DNA from: Onchocerca volvulus
Lineage: Eukaryota; Nematoda; Chromadorea; Rhabditida; Onchocercidae
Assembly (NCBI GenBank): GCA_000499405.2
Contig: HG738138.1
Location: 20,561,753-20,625,752, forward strand
Direction of reading: 5' to 3'
DNA length: 64,000 nucleotides
Shown here: one piece after another, positions 11,104 through 27,877 of the stretch
Position numbering within the stretch: the first letter of the stretch is position 1
Layout: the number at the start of each line of letters is the position of its first letter
Made by a program: the position numbers and the translations under genes
The notes under the pieces: model-generated
What the model was told of the DNA's origin: nothing
What the model saw: the letters and a program-made list of their open reading frames with translations, nothing else
The model's database searches: none

Positions 11104-13057
11104 GCAAAGTAGCATGAATAAATTTGTCGTAGTTGAATTCTGTAATATTCTAGAAAGAAAGATAAATTTCAAAGTTTCATGTTAAGAAAATTTGCTGTTC
11201 AATTCCATAAAATTGCAAAAATATGTGAGACACATTCAGTACGTAATGATAGACAATACTACTTTAATATGACTCATTTATTCATTTTTTTGAGTTCTAA
11301 ACTTATCGAGAAAGAAAGATTTCCTTTTCTATCGAAAAGTGCCGGAAAATTTTAACACTTCTTAATTTCAGCAATTTTAGAAAGCCTTATTCAATGATAC
11401 CCTTTCGAATAACCCTAATGCGATGGAAAATATAAAAACAGAATGAAATTAGAAAATATCATGAATCCTCAATTTCGAAAAATAATAAAATCTTCTAACT
11501 TCCCCAACTTACATATTTTCTCCTTTATCGAAAGGAACATCAGTATATAGTAGTTTCTGGAAAATGTTAATTTTTGAATGGAAATTGAAAAGTGAGAATA
11601 ATGAATGAATATATATTGGAAACGAAATCTATTACAGATTAGAAAGGAAATTTGTAGTTCAACTGAAATTTCGCCATTTCTTTTAAAATAGTAGCGTAGT
11701 GTGAATTATACATGATAAAATGACTACCGGCTACTGATCATCTGTGATCGTAAATGGATTACAGTGCAACGTTAACTGCAGTTTGTATGATCGAATTATC
11801 TATTATGAAGAAATTGATTTCTTTTTTGGCATATTTTTTTGCAATTAAGCTCACAATTAAATAATAAAAATTATGTTTCGGTCACAAAAAAGTAGTCAAT
11901 CACTTTGCTTTGATAGTTATTGCTAGTCATATTACATGACTTCTCTCGGCATAGATAGAGCAGCATTTCTCGAATTCAAGTTTATCTTCCATGAAGCATA
12001 TTTTTCTATTTTCGGCAATTTTTAGCCATAATTTTATAGGAATGCGAAATGAATCCTAGTTCCATGAGCCGATTTTGTCTGTAGTGCATAATACTGAATT
12101 TAGTGAAAAGCTGATGAATCGATTCATCGCAAATTTATCATTTATACTGAGCACCGATCTAAGTTTGAATACCTTTTCATTTTCTGAAGTTTCCTTTATT
12201 GCCATCATCTCTTGAGCATGCCCAAAATCAATACTTCAATATGAGAATGGAGTCTGGAAGCTTATAAAAGGAAGCTTATAACTATTAACAAATTTTATGG
12301 CAAAATTTTAATGATGCAGAAGAGCAATTCATATTATTTTTATGTTGTACGTGTCTTTTGATAAAATAAAAAAAAAAAATCAATGAAAATTTTTGTAAAA
12401 ACTATAAGCGAAACGATCGATTTATCAACGAAAAATGGCTGAAAGGGTCAATTGTTGAAATCATTGAGAATACATTGGCAGAGGAAAGCTGTGCACCTCA
12501 ATTAACTCCTTGCAATTCGAACTTCGACCACTTCGATTTTATTGATTTCATTTTTACTTTATGAAATTACTTTCATTTTCATGCTATGTCTAAGTTATAT
12601 AGATATAGAGAAGGATTTCTTAGTTGACTTTTGTTTGATGAAAGTTGAAAAAGAAGAAATGTCAAAGAAAGGAACAATATATCTAATAAAAGATTTAAAC
12701 AAATAATTGAAATTCACATAAATTATAAAATAAATTCATAATTTAAATATCATATGCGGTATTAAATTTTAAAACTGAATTTCAAAACTATGTGAGTCAA
12801 AGTGTGTTTTTCAAATTTGTACTTTATTATCTCTGTTCTCTTCCTTACCTACCATTCTATGAAAAAAAAAAAGTCCTGAATGCACAAAGGTCACACAGTT
12901 CAAGGACATATATTCTATCTGTTTAGGCATCAATCTTCTTCGCTAGTACTGTGCTTCATTCGTTACGAAAAACACATCGATTTTCGGTTAATCTTCTAGA
13001 AAACTTTTTACCACAAAATTTTATATTTCTAAATTAGGTGAAAGCCAATTACAATAA
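11104..13057. other. No gene seen; AT-rich intergenic
   Basis: About 2 kb between the transporter relic and ppt-1. No coding-like frame, RNA gene or clear repeat was seen on either strand. It must hold the ppt-1 promoter, but I cannot point to a specific element. Confidence 0.6.
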
Positions 13058-15959
13058 ATGGTAACTAATTGCCTTTTTGTGATTGTTTGCCTGCTATCTT
13101 TCGGATCCGCAACAATCAATACTAATTCGGTATTCGAATTTCTACAAAAAATCCGTGGTAATGTGGAGCCGACGCCAATCGTACTATGGCATGGCATGGG
13201 TATTTCTTTTCTTATTAAATTTCTGTAGTTTTTATCCTGGAAATTAGAAAAATTGCAATGTGTTCCCGAATTTTAACTTTCGCAAGACTTGATCGCTGGA
13301 AAATAAGTATAGATGTGAACATCCCATTCACTTATATATATACATATATATAATTGGAAGCTTATATTAGATGGCGGCTCACGGCTCGTCGAATAATTCT
13401 CTAAATTTTCTCAAAATGCTATTGCTGATTTTAATATTCATGTATTTTCATTGTTTCAGTATTTCACAGAAGTTTTTCAGGGGACAGCTGTTGTAATCCA
13501 TTAAGTTTGGGACGAATGGAAAAATTACTGAAGCAAAATATTCCTAATGTCTACATTTATTCAGTAATGATAGGATCTAACGTTGTAACGGTTCGTTTCA
13601 TATGATAATTACTGAGGGTTCATCTAATTATGATATTTCATAGCAGTAAGTGCTTTCAGGATACGGAACATGGTTTCTTCGGGAATGTGAACGATCAGGT
13701 AGCTGAAGTATGCGAAATGATACAGAAAGATGAAAAATTGAAAAATGGATACAATTCTATTGGTTTCTCACAGGGCGCGCAATTTCTGTATTTTTTTTCT
13801 GAAATTTCATCAGATTTTCAGTTTCTTTTTCTTACAAATGCCTTTGGCTGCAAATCTTAAATGTATCGAATCGTAAATGTATATATATATGTCTCATGTA
13901 ATTGTTTGAGCAACAATTCTGAGTGTTATCACGAAAGAGTTCCAGTTATTTACTTTCCATCATAGCAACACATTTCCAGTTTTAAAGTATATTTTATAGT
14001 TCTCAACAAGAATATTTTTTAAAGCTTATTAAAGTATGATACAGACGTGCGTTGGCACAACGTTGTCCAGTTCCACCGATGAAAAATTTGATTTCATTGG
14101 GTGGACAACACCAAGGAGTATTTGGTCTACCACTTTGTCCTGCTGAAAGTTACATTTGTGACCGTGTACGACATCTTTTGGAATGGGGTGCATACGTTGG
14201 TTTTGTCCAGAATACGTACGTTTGTTTCCCTTTTTATTTTATTGTAATACGTGTATCATTCGGAAGCATAAAGATGCTGTTCTCTCTTATGTTTACTTTT
14301 TTCTGGAGTCTTGCAGCTTTCAAGTAAATATTTTACTGTACATTTGTTCATTGTATTTATCGGAACTCAGTAATTTTGTAGACTACAATAATTTCTGATA
14401 AATCGGTTATTCTGTAATGCATTTTTTATTAGCAAATTTAAGGGTAATCCAGGCGCAATATTGGCACGATCCGTTAGATGAAGCAACCTATCGAGAAAGT
14501 AGCATATTTCTTGCCGATATAAACAATGAAAGAGTATGGTTATTTTACTTTTTAAATCTTTCTGATAACATATTATGTGAAATTGAATGTTGCGCTTTAA
14601 TATGCAAACATTTAAAAACAGCATATGGAGAATCTTCATTATTGATCTTTTTCAAATTTATAGAATAAATTTGCAAAAATTTAAGAAATCTGAATTTTTA
14701 GAATCTGAATCAGACATATAAAGAAAATTTATTGAAGCTGCAGAATCTGGTGTTGGTGAAATTTCTAAATGACACAATGGTAGTACCGAAAGAATCCGAG
14801 GTTTACTTCTGAATAAATTCATTGTTCCAGATTGCATTGATTGAGCACAAAATTGAGTTTAACAATAGAATTACATCTGGATTGCTCAATTTGAAGATCT
14901 TTAAAGCTTTCCTGTTAGTAGATAGATAATGAGAAATTTCAAATTACGCTTATACAGCAAAAATTTCTTTTCCTTCAAATAATGAAATTATTTGCTTCTG
15001 ATCATTTGTGCTTTTCTATCGTAATGCTTAGTTGTTATTTCATACTCTCATAACAATTTCGTATTTCGATGATCTGTTAGTCAAAACACTTTAAGCTTTT
15101 TCAAAATAGTAACAATAGCATCAACATCAGCAAACTTGTGAATCTTAAAATTTCCTGCCTTCCAAATCCCACAACACATTTCAGTATCTGTAAAGAATCT
15201 ATCTTTTTTTCGCAAAAATATTTCATGAACTTTCTGTTTTGCATAGCACTATTTGAAAAAAACAGTATTAGTTTACTTTTATTTTATAATTTGAAAGTTT
15301 TTTCTCAGTTTTTCATTTAATACTTGCAGTGGTTCGAATATTATCTCGAGAATGATACATCAAAGATCGTTCCTTTTGAAAAATCAAAAATTTACACAGA
15401 GGTTAGAACTTTTCTTTATCTTGCTAAAAGGTATGCTGTGTTTTGTTTATCTTTTCATGCGTGTAGTGATTGAAAATATTTCACTTTTGAATATTAAAGG
15501 CAAAATAACGTAGATATAACATAGAGATCCTTGATGGACAACTTGGTTAAATAATAGTTTTGATAAAAGCCTTTCGCCCTGATCATTTCATTATTCCGTT
15601 CGGAATGTGAATAAAATGAGAGTGTGCTTGAACAGATCCGTTTATTGAATACCGAGATAAGCAGGTGTTTAGCAGGTGTTTTCTTCACCTGAAATTTGTT
15701 AACCTTCGAAGGACAGCGTCCACAAATTAACAGTTCATCTTTTGTTTTCCAGATTATTAATAATTTCTGAAATAAATTTTGAAAAATGTTCAGTATTAAG
15801 TCTCAAATAACATTCGAGAAAGACAAGTTTCAGGATCGCCTCGGCTTGCGGGAATTGTTGGAAAGCAAACGGTTACATTTGTTAGCCTTCGAAGGACAGC
15901 ATTTACAAATTGACCATTCATCTTTTGTTTCTCAGATTATTAATAAATTTCTGAAATAA
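13058..15959 (+). CDS. ppt-1: Palmitoyl-protein thioesterase 1 (lysosomal)
   Basis: Eight exons join in phase to 312 codons: 13058-13199, 13481-13590, 13660-13787, 14045-14215, 14443-14533, 14702-14800, 15330-15401 and 15834-15959. The enzyme removes palmitate from cysteines of S-acylated proteins in the lysosome. The N-terminus is a signal peptide ([14 protein letters not shown]), followed by [17 protein letters not shown]. The nucleophile serine is in [13 protein letters not shown]; the catalytic Asp corresponds to VKFLNDT and the catalytic His to FEGQHLQID near the end. [19 protein letters not shown] and [20 protein letters not shown] are near-identical to animal PPT1. Length matches the family (about 306). 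Asn-X-Ser/Thr sites occur at NQT and NDT. The TAA stop overlaps an AATAAA hexamer. No damage was found in the coding exons. Confidence 0.95.
15695..15821 (+). repeat. Partial tandem copy of the last ppt-1 exon and 3' flank
   Basis: About 126 bases here match 15878-16003, which covers the 3' half of the last ppt-1 exon, its stop and the following 3' flank. The copy lies in the last intron, 183 bases upstream of the original. It keeps a readable FEGQ-like stretch but has a changed codon at the catalytic-His position (CAT to CGT), a one-base loss before the stop and no 5' half. A short direct repeat (AGCAGGTGTTT twice) precedes it at about 15660-15681. Confidence 0.9.
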
Positions 15960-17161
15960 ATTTTTGGAAAATGTTGAACATTAAATCTCAACATTTCGAG
16001 AAACATACATTCCTTTACAGTATATATTCTTATCTGAAAGCGATTTAGCGCATGAACAATTCCGATTCATGTATCTTCTTCTTTCGGATTTATTGACATA
16101 AAAATGGAAGCTGTTGCAATGAATGAATTTACGATAAAATATAATATCATGCATTGCGATATCAACTGATGATGTTTTTTATTTCTCAGTAATATAGAGG
16201 ATGACACAATTGTCAAGATCATCGCTGTCCTTGGTGACATACCCAATAACTTTTGTTGTTTAGATCAAAAATTTCCTGCAATGAATTCATACCTTCCTTT
16301 CTTCGTGATATACCTCTGTATAATAATAATGGAGAACAAACTGCTCTTTTTTCATGACATTCTGTTCCGAATTCTTTACCAATCAAATATTTGAACTTTC
16401 TTGGCCTGTTTGTCCATGCATCCTTCATCTACCAAATTTTAGTTTTGATCAAACAATTATAGGACCTATAATTGTTTCTAGAATAAGCAGAACTAAAGCA
16501 CTGGGTCTTGCAAAATTGTTGATTGTCATCTATCAATATTCGTTAATCCATAATGAAGGCAATAACTGGTTATGCATTTCAACGCACGATGAAAGACATT
16601 ATTAAAATAATGCCTTATTCGTATCAAACTTCACTTCCACTCAACTAGTTTTCATAACTCACCCAATACTTTTTTATTCCAATAACTGCTAACACATTTT
16701 TTACATCTGCTTTAGAGTGACTTCGTTTCTAATATCCCAACTGGTTTTCTATCTATGCTACAACTATCCTCTAACATTTACTATAGTATCCATCTGTTCA
16801 TCAGGTCAAGTTGATAAAATATTTGGAAAAAAATTCTCGCAGATATAATGACATTGACGTGTGAGCTGATATTCCAAAAAATTCGTTTATTCAGCAGTCC
16901 TGCATTTTGTCTAAAGCAATTTCTAGAATGGTTTTTCTGTAGACAAATATAAACCCATTAATTAATAGATATTGTAGTTATTAATCATTGATTTGGACTT
17001 TGTTGCATTTCACTTCGATCATTGGACAAAGCAATTTACGTAAAAAAGGTAATTTTCCGAAAACTGCTGATGGGTGATTCATTTGTATTATACTGGACTA
17101 TCTCATTTAAAGCATATTTCCTATGCTATTGAACTCATCAGTTCATCTTCTGAAATAAAGA
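15960..17161. other. No gene seen; intergenic
   Basis: Apart from the ppt-1 3' flank, nothing coding was recognised. Open frames at 16219-16605 on both strands overlap each other and have no splice or family support. Confidence 0.55.
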
Positions 17162-18727
17162 ATGTTTGCAAATTTATTCAGTGGCAATTTTACAGTACCA
17201 CAAATGGCGATGTTCACAATAGCTGTTATCCTTATCTTTTTATCACTAGTGATAGCATTAAATTGTTACATAGAATGTTGTTCTAGACATACAAATGATT
17301 TACAAAAGTGTGGAGACAATCAACAATTCTTTGGTAAAGGTGATTATTTGGGTATCAAAAATTCATGCCTGTGTAATCTTAATCATTTATCTCATTTTTT
17401 TTTTTTTTTTTTTTTTTTTTTGTAATTTATTCTTTTGTCAATTTAAATAATCATTTTCTCAAGTTCTTTTTTCGAAATTTATTTATTTATTCGTCTATTC
17501 ACAATTTCCCCAGCGAAAAAAAGGTTTGCCCGCTCTCCGATAAATTCTGTTTATATGTATTTGTTTTTATGAGAGCCAACAATTTTTGAAATTTCAAGAA
17601 TTATTCGGGTTCATCAATTGAGAAACTATTTAATGTTCATCATTTTTTTCAAAAATATAACTTGCGGCTTAATGGAACTTTGAGACTTATTTTTCAGAAT
17701 ATTATGATGAGATTTGTATATTGTTTTATCGACATAGTCAGATGGAAATCAAACAAATAGAAAAGGATTGGGAGCTAAAACAGCAAAAAGAGGTCTTATT
17801 AATTTCTGGAAAGTATTTAACTTCCAAATTTGAAAAAGTATATTCTTGATGTTAGCAAGATTAATTTTTCATTTTTCATACGATAATCATTTCAAGCATT
17901 TTAATGATTCCTAAATGGCATTAACATAGCATGAAATCAAATTTTATTCTTTCATTGGTTTGGAACTTTTAATGCATACGAATATATTTCAGGCTCTCAA
18001 AAAGCCTACAAGGTATACAAAGTTACTTCAGGAAAGATCCAGAACCAACTGCGGGAAGCTCCTTCTCTTGAAAGATAATTTGGAGCCACTTAAAATTAAC
18101 CACAACGTCGAGGTTACTTCTTAATTGTTACAAAGTCTGCTGCAATTTCTCTCTAATTTTAATGCTTGCAACTAGCTGCTCTTCATCACAAGTTTTTGAC
18201 ATAACATTCTTTGAATATATAAATTCAGAATTCGAGAAATATCACATCACAGTTCTAAATTATAAGCAACATTCAAAAGTGATCAATGAAAGATGATATG
18301 AAAACATTTTGAAACTAACAATTTGTATGTTTAGTGTCGTTTTCTTGAACTGTAATAGCGGAAATGTGCTGCCGATCAAACTTGAACATGAGGCTTCACT
18401 CATTTCTATGTTCTGATGCTTCATTTACTCAAGCATTTCCAACATTTCATGATAGAATCAGAGTAAAGCAACACAAATCGAAGAATATTTTTGTATTCTT
18501 CTGTCATATCACCTCACAAATTATTGCCATCTAATATTTTTTAAACATAAAGTTAAGAATTTTCAGTTTTAAAAAAGCACATTTAGTTTTAGATTAAAGA
18601 CGAAGTGATAGTGATGGAGAAAATGGTTAATAAACGAAAAACTTGGACTGGAATAGATGATGGTAGCAAATTTGAACCAGTTCAGATGCCTACTGTAGGT
18701 GTGACGCAAGGAATACAAACAACGTAG
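17162..18727 (+). CDS. Small single-pass membrane protein, unrecognised
   Basis: Four exons join in phase to about 175 residues: 17162-17339, 17698-17792, 17993-18112 and 18593-18727 (TAG). Donors and acceptors are standard (GTGATT, TTTTCAG, TTTCAG, TTTTAG). Residues 1-12 are short and polar, then one strong transmembrane helix (MFTIAVILIFLSLVIALNCY) is followed by a Cys-rich patch (IECCSRHTNDLQKC). The cytosolic or luminal tail is highly charged: YRHSQMEIKQIEKDWELKQQ is a likely helix, then a basic stretch (ALKKPTRYTKLLQERSRTNC) and a C-terminus ending GVTQGIQTT. No signal peptide cleavage site is obvious, so a signal-anchor topology is likely. A run of about 25 T lies in the first intron. 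I do not recognise the family; it may be nematode-specific. Confidence 0.65.
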
Positions 18728-19560
18728 GAGTATGATCATTGTGTGCAATTTAAACTTTTTATACTTCAAAAATTTTAGCACCTCAAATAAGTTTTGATAC
18801 TGTAAGATGTAAAATTCAACAATAATAGATTTGTTATTACAATTACACCATGTTAACTTGACTGTAAAATTTCAGAGATAAATAGAACAGGTACACTTCT
18901 GCAAAGGAATCAGATAGACAGGAAACGACTTTACAGCATTTAAATCTCCTCTTACTTTCTGTTATGTCAAAAAACAAATCTATATCTTTTTCCTTTTTCT
19001 GTTAATATCTTGCAAAGCCCTAAATATCCGAATGATAATAAATCCAAATGGCAAGTTATTGAAATCAACCGTAACTAAGCCAAATAAATCGGGGAAGTCG
19101 ATTACATTTCCACTATGCCCAAGAAAGAAATTTATTATTCTTCTTTATTGTTTCATTCTATATAAATCCTGCTTATTTTTAAGGACTGATTACTGCATTT
19201 CCTGCAATATCATTAAATCATATTGCTTGTCAATAAATTATTTGCAGAAACAATCACTTAGTAGTTTTAAGAAGTCTTCATCCTTCAATGCTTGATAAGA
19301 TAATTGGTTAAAAATTCACACTCTTACTCGCTCTTGTTGATTTTGTTTTTTTTTTTTTTAATGGTATTCAACTGTGTGTTTAATATTGATAAAACAAGTT
19401 GAGTATCATTCCATGTAGTGTGAACGATTTCCTCAACTCAAACAACATTCAATGATTTTATTTCTCAACGCTGCTTGCTGGTAATGTATTTAGATGAAAT
19501 GAAATGTGACTTCTTCCTTTTAATTCATTCACTTATTCTGTCATCTCTTTGAATCTAGGT
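18728..19560. other. No gene seen; intergenic
   Basis: AT-rich, no supported coding exon. A short frame at about 19010-19075 (SPKYPNDNKSKWQVIEINRN then stop) looks protein-like but lacks a good acceptor and cannot be tied to the upstream gene. Confidence 0.5.
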
Positions 19561-19569
19561 GAATAAAAA

Positions 19570-20600
19570 TGTAAATGCTACCTGTGCTCTCTCACGTATC
19601 TCCGAAAGTACTCCACCGATTGCTTTCAAATTTTGATACAACTTTGCATCGAACAGGCGAATATTTTTATACCACCATACTTTTTTTCACGCGTCATGTC
19701 CGTGACAACTAAAAGCAAGTGAGGGAGCGAGGTTTACTGATTCCGACTTCTTTTTTTTCTCCCATTCTCCTTTTCCCTCCCATCTCTCTCTCTCTCCTTC
19801 TTTTCCCAAGTAAAACATACGGTTAGAACAAGACGTATACGACTAATGTAAATGTGAACGAATGACGTGGTAGGATAAGGTTAGAATTAAAAGAAAAAGA
19901 AACTGCTGTCAAATAAATGCAACATTTATCAACAATTATTGTTATTATTTATTATTATTCATTATTATTTATTCCTTTGTTCCAAAGTCACTCCTTTTCA
20001 ACCCTTAACTACGGTCAATGTCGATCATCCTCGAGCGCTAACAAAGGCACATCATCATCACGCGCTAACAAAGGCGCCCTTTTCTATCTTTATATAGGAA
20101 TGTCAACGGGAAAGGTTTAATGCTCCGACTCGGATTTTTTTTTTTCTTTTATGTCGTTTTTTTCCTTTTTTTACGTTAATAAATTCATCATTAGATTTGT
20201 TTTATTGATATTATTGATTTGCAATTGTTGTGTAATAAATAATAATAAATAATTGTAAATAGTAATAAATAATAATAAGTAGTAATAAATAATAATAAAT
20301 AATAGCAATCCGTGTATAAAAACTACAGCAACGCGTGTACATGCGCGTATTCGGATGCAACATTCTGTCAAAATTTCAAAGCAATAGGTAAGGACTTTCC
20401 GATATCTACGATTTTGAATTAATATAGATGAGAAGCGTGTTTAAAAACTTTCGGAGGTTTAAGACTTTTGAACAAACGAATATTGATATTTTTATATAGA
20501 TTAACTGGAGCCGGACACGCGAAGCGTGGCCGGCCCCCATAGACTAGCTGGATAAAAAGGCCACGCTGCGCATGCTCGGGTCCAGCTAGTATATAAATAA
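19570..20600. mobile_element. Foldback repeat element built from Helitron-end sequences
   Basis: An arm at about 19600-19680 reads as the reverse complement of an arm at about 20340-20400 (shared core around TCAAAATTTCAAAGCAATAGG). Inside, TTATTATT-rich DNA at 19930-19980 pairs with AATAATAA-rich DNA at 20230-20305. A pyrimidine tract is at 19745-19810 and the motif CGCTAACAAAGGC occurs twice at about 20035-20075. On the right side a GC-rich hairpin (CCGGACACGC, loop GAA, GCGTGGCCGG) sits at 20511-20533, followed by CAGCTAGTATATAAATAAAT near 20583. The same cores recur at 29.1-29.4, 31.9-32.2, 39.3 and 59-60.2 kb. The CTAG with an upstream hairpin resembles a Helitron 3' end and the TATATAAATAAAAG start resembles a 5' end. 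Confidence 0.65.
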
Positions 20601-21171
20601 ATGAATCTACTGAAAGTTCTTTTCTGCTATATGTGGGGGAAAACGTGTGGAACAAAATTTATCCACTGGCAATGGTTGGAAATGCACAAAAGTTAGGCAA
20701 GAATTCTTTGCAACTGAATTATTCAAACAACAGTTAACATTATCTTCCAATATATTCCGACAGTTTCCACCAAAATAAGTTTTCTGTTGAATATCGTACC
20801 AATCCGCACCTCTGTTTTGATCCGAATTTTTGTCGGATTTAGGTTTTCAGAAACTGATCCCCCTAGATCATCTCCAACTTGGCAACATGCAGAAAAACTC
20901 TCCCTCGCCCGAAACCGATGGCTACGCAATGTCTGAGCAAATAGACAAGAAGTGCTTTAGTGTTGTAACACATGGCAAGAGCCTCGAAGAGTTCTATCGT
21001 AAGACTTGAAATCAAGAGGGATGGTTATGCACGAGGTGGGATTGTTGGTATAATTGGCGTTTTTGAGTGGTGGAGGGGTCAAAGCGAGGGTCGTGGGGTT
21101 TGGAAAGCTTGTTTAATTTTCATAACATGATATATTCTAATCTTATGCAGACAAAATAAAGCAGGACGAAA
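20601..21171. promoter_or_regulatory. Upstream region of hsp-6; possible trans-splice acceptor
   Basis: This is the presumed promoter and 5' leader of the mitochondrial HSP70 gene. CTTATGCAG at 21142-21150 is a good acceptor 21 bases before the ATG and could receive a spliced leader. A GAATTC inverted pair near 20701 resembles half of a heat-shock element, but I see no clear array of nGAAn units, so I do not claim one. Confidence 0.35.
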
Positions 21172-25678
<4,507 letters not shown>

Positions 25679-27877
25679 GATCCAATTTTCTGTTATCCAA
25701 ATGTTTTTATTGTCTTTTGACGAAGAAAGTTGTACAGTACGTAAGTCTCCGGTGCTGTACTTTACTAATAAAAATTTATGCAGTAAACTGATCAGCATTT
25801 TTCCATTTCTTCAGTAGTACGACTATTCGAAAATTTTCTGGAAATAGCAAATTACGTATTTTATCTTGTTATTTTTCTGAAAAAACATTTGCCGTGAATC
25901 TTTAAGACCGTTTCAAAGTTATATCGGGCCAGTTTATTACTTGTTTTCCTATATTTTGTTGAAGCTTTTTAATTTGTGACCGAAATGGAAAAGCATTTTT
26001 TTATTGCTTATAATTTCATGAAATTTTGTTTTGAAATATAAAACACCGTATAAAAAATTTCGATTATTTTGGACATCGAAGAAGGGAAATCATGTATGCA
26101 TGTGATGTTTGTTTCTGGAAATCTCGATTTCACTTGTGAGATTTGTGGGGTTTTATTTTTGATTTCTAATATTTTTTTCCGATTGATTTTAAAGGAAATT
26201 TATGAGATAGATTCGAATACTAAAGTTGAGTTGTCGAAGTCTTTGTGTCGTTTATAATCGTCAGGCTTTTGACCTTACATTCAAGAATGTATTTAGAAAT
26301 TAGAAAACTAGAGAGGATTCTGAAATCCCTCTAATATCTTTGCTAAAATAAAATTGGCTTCAGAATATCCACTCTAGAACTACACTGTTAATCTGAATGC
26401 TTGAATCAATATTGTGCGGCACATTAATTGAGAAATTCATATGGAAGTTGTAAAGTTCCTGATTGGAATCTTTTGGATTTGAGAATTCCTGAATATAAAT
26501 AGACCTTGTGATTATGACATCAAACTAGGTTTGGCATTTATGCAGTTCAAGTGCTTCTTACGATTTTATATGCCGAAGTTCATTGATGAAAGCATAGGAA
26601 GTAATTCTTAAATTTAAAAGATTGATTTAAGATTTTTCTTATTAATACTTGATTTTTTTTTTTAATTTTATTATTTAACTAGAATTATTTTTTGAATTCT
26701 TCGTTAGAAATTATTTCTTAATAGAAATTCATGCAGCTCATTTATAATAAAATGATAACAGTGAAATGAACTGCACAGTTATTTTCCTTCATTATTTTTT
26801 TTCCATATCAGTTATTATTTCAAAAGAAGAGTCAAATACCTACAGAATTTCGGGGACGATTCAATCAGATTTTTCTTGATATCATTTCTCGTTATAGTTT
26901 AGCTTAATGTTTAACAAATTCCTGGTATTATTAAAGGTCTACGTTGCACATTCATCTTAATTGTCATGCAATCGTTACCTAAATTTTTGTTCTATGTCAC
27001 GCTCTGTCTCCCTTCTCTTACTTTACTAATATATCTGTAAACTGTAACGAGTGTAACGGCTTTAATATTCAGTTGATATTAATAAGAAATCGCGATATTG
27101 ACATTTAGAATCATAACGTGTGCTTTATTCTTCAAATTGTGGCAGTAATTACTTACTAATTGCAGTTAATATATAACCGAAATACATCAGATGTAAAATC
27201 TCTCGGCTGTTAATGTAATGACGACAATATCGAATTGTCATTCGAAATTGTTATATGTGTCTGTATCTTTTAGCCATTTTTTCCGCTCTAAATTTAGAAG
27301 TATATTCTACGGAAAAAATTTTTTCGAAGATTCTCTTATCCATAATGTTATCATTTCTTTTGAATCTTGATAAGATTATTTAAATATCGATTGGTGATAA
27401 AACTCAAATCAACAAAGTATTCCAAAACTTCCCGCGGATGAAGTGATCCATTCCAAGTGCGCATTTGTTCTACTGTATTTCAGTTTGATTTTTTGAGAAT
27501 ATAGTTGGTCTTTTTTCTTGATTTTCCTTGAAAAAAAAAAAAAAAAAAAACTATTCAGACTTTAAAAAGAGATTTTTCTTTAGTTTCTAATGCCGCGGAA
27601 CTATTGATAAGCCACTGAGAAAAGTAGAGCTACCCAGGATGACAATGAAAGTGCAAGCAACAGCAACGTTCAACTGAACTAAGATGTATTTAGAAAAGTG
27701 TCTACGTTCTCAACATCTATCATAGAATTAAGATCAGCAGCGACTGAGATTATCATTCATATTCGTATTTGGAAAATACAGTTGTTTAGTTGGATATCGA
27801 CATTATCTATGTGTAAAAATTGTTATTCAAGAACTGAATACCAATTATTGAAACATCTTAAAATCATATGATACGAT
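25679..27877. other. No gene seen; convergent 3' ends of hsp-6 and the MoeA gene
   Basis: About 2.2 kb of AT-rich DNA between two convergent genes. It holds the hsp-6 3' UTR with AATAAA at 25767-25772 and an A run at about 27531-27550. No supported coding exon was found on either strand. Confidence 0.6.
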
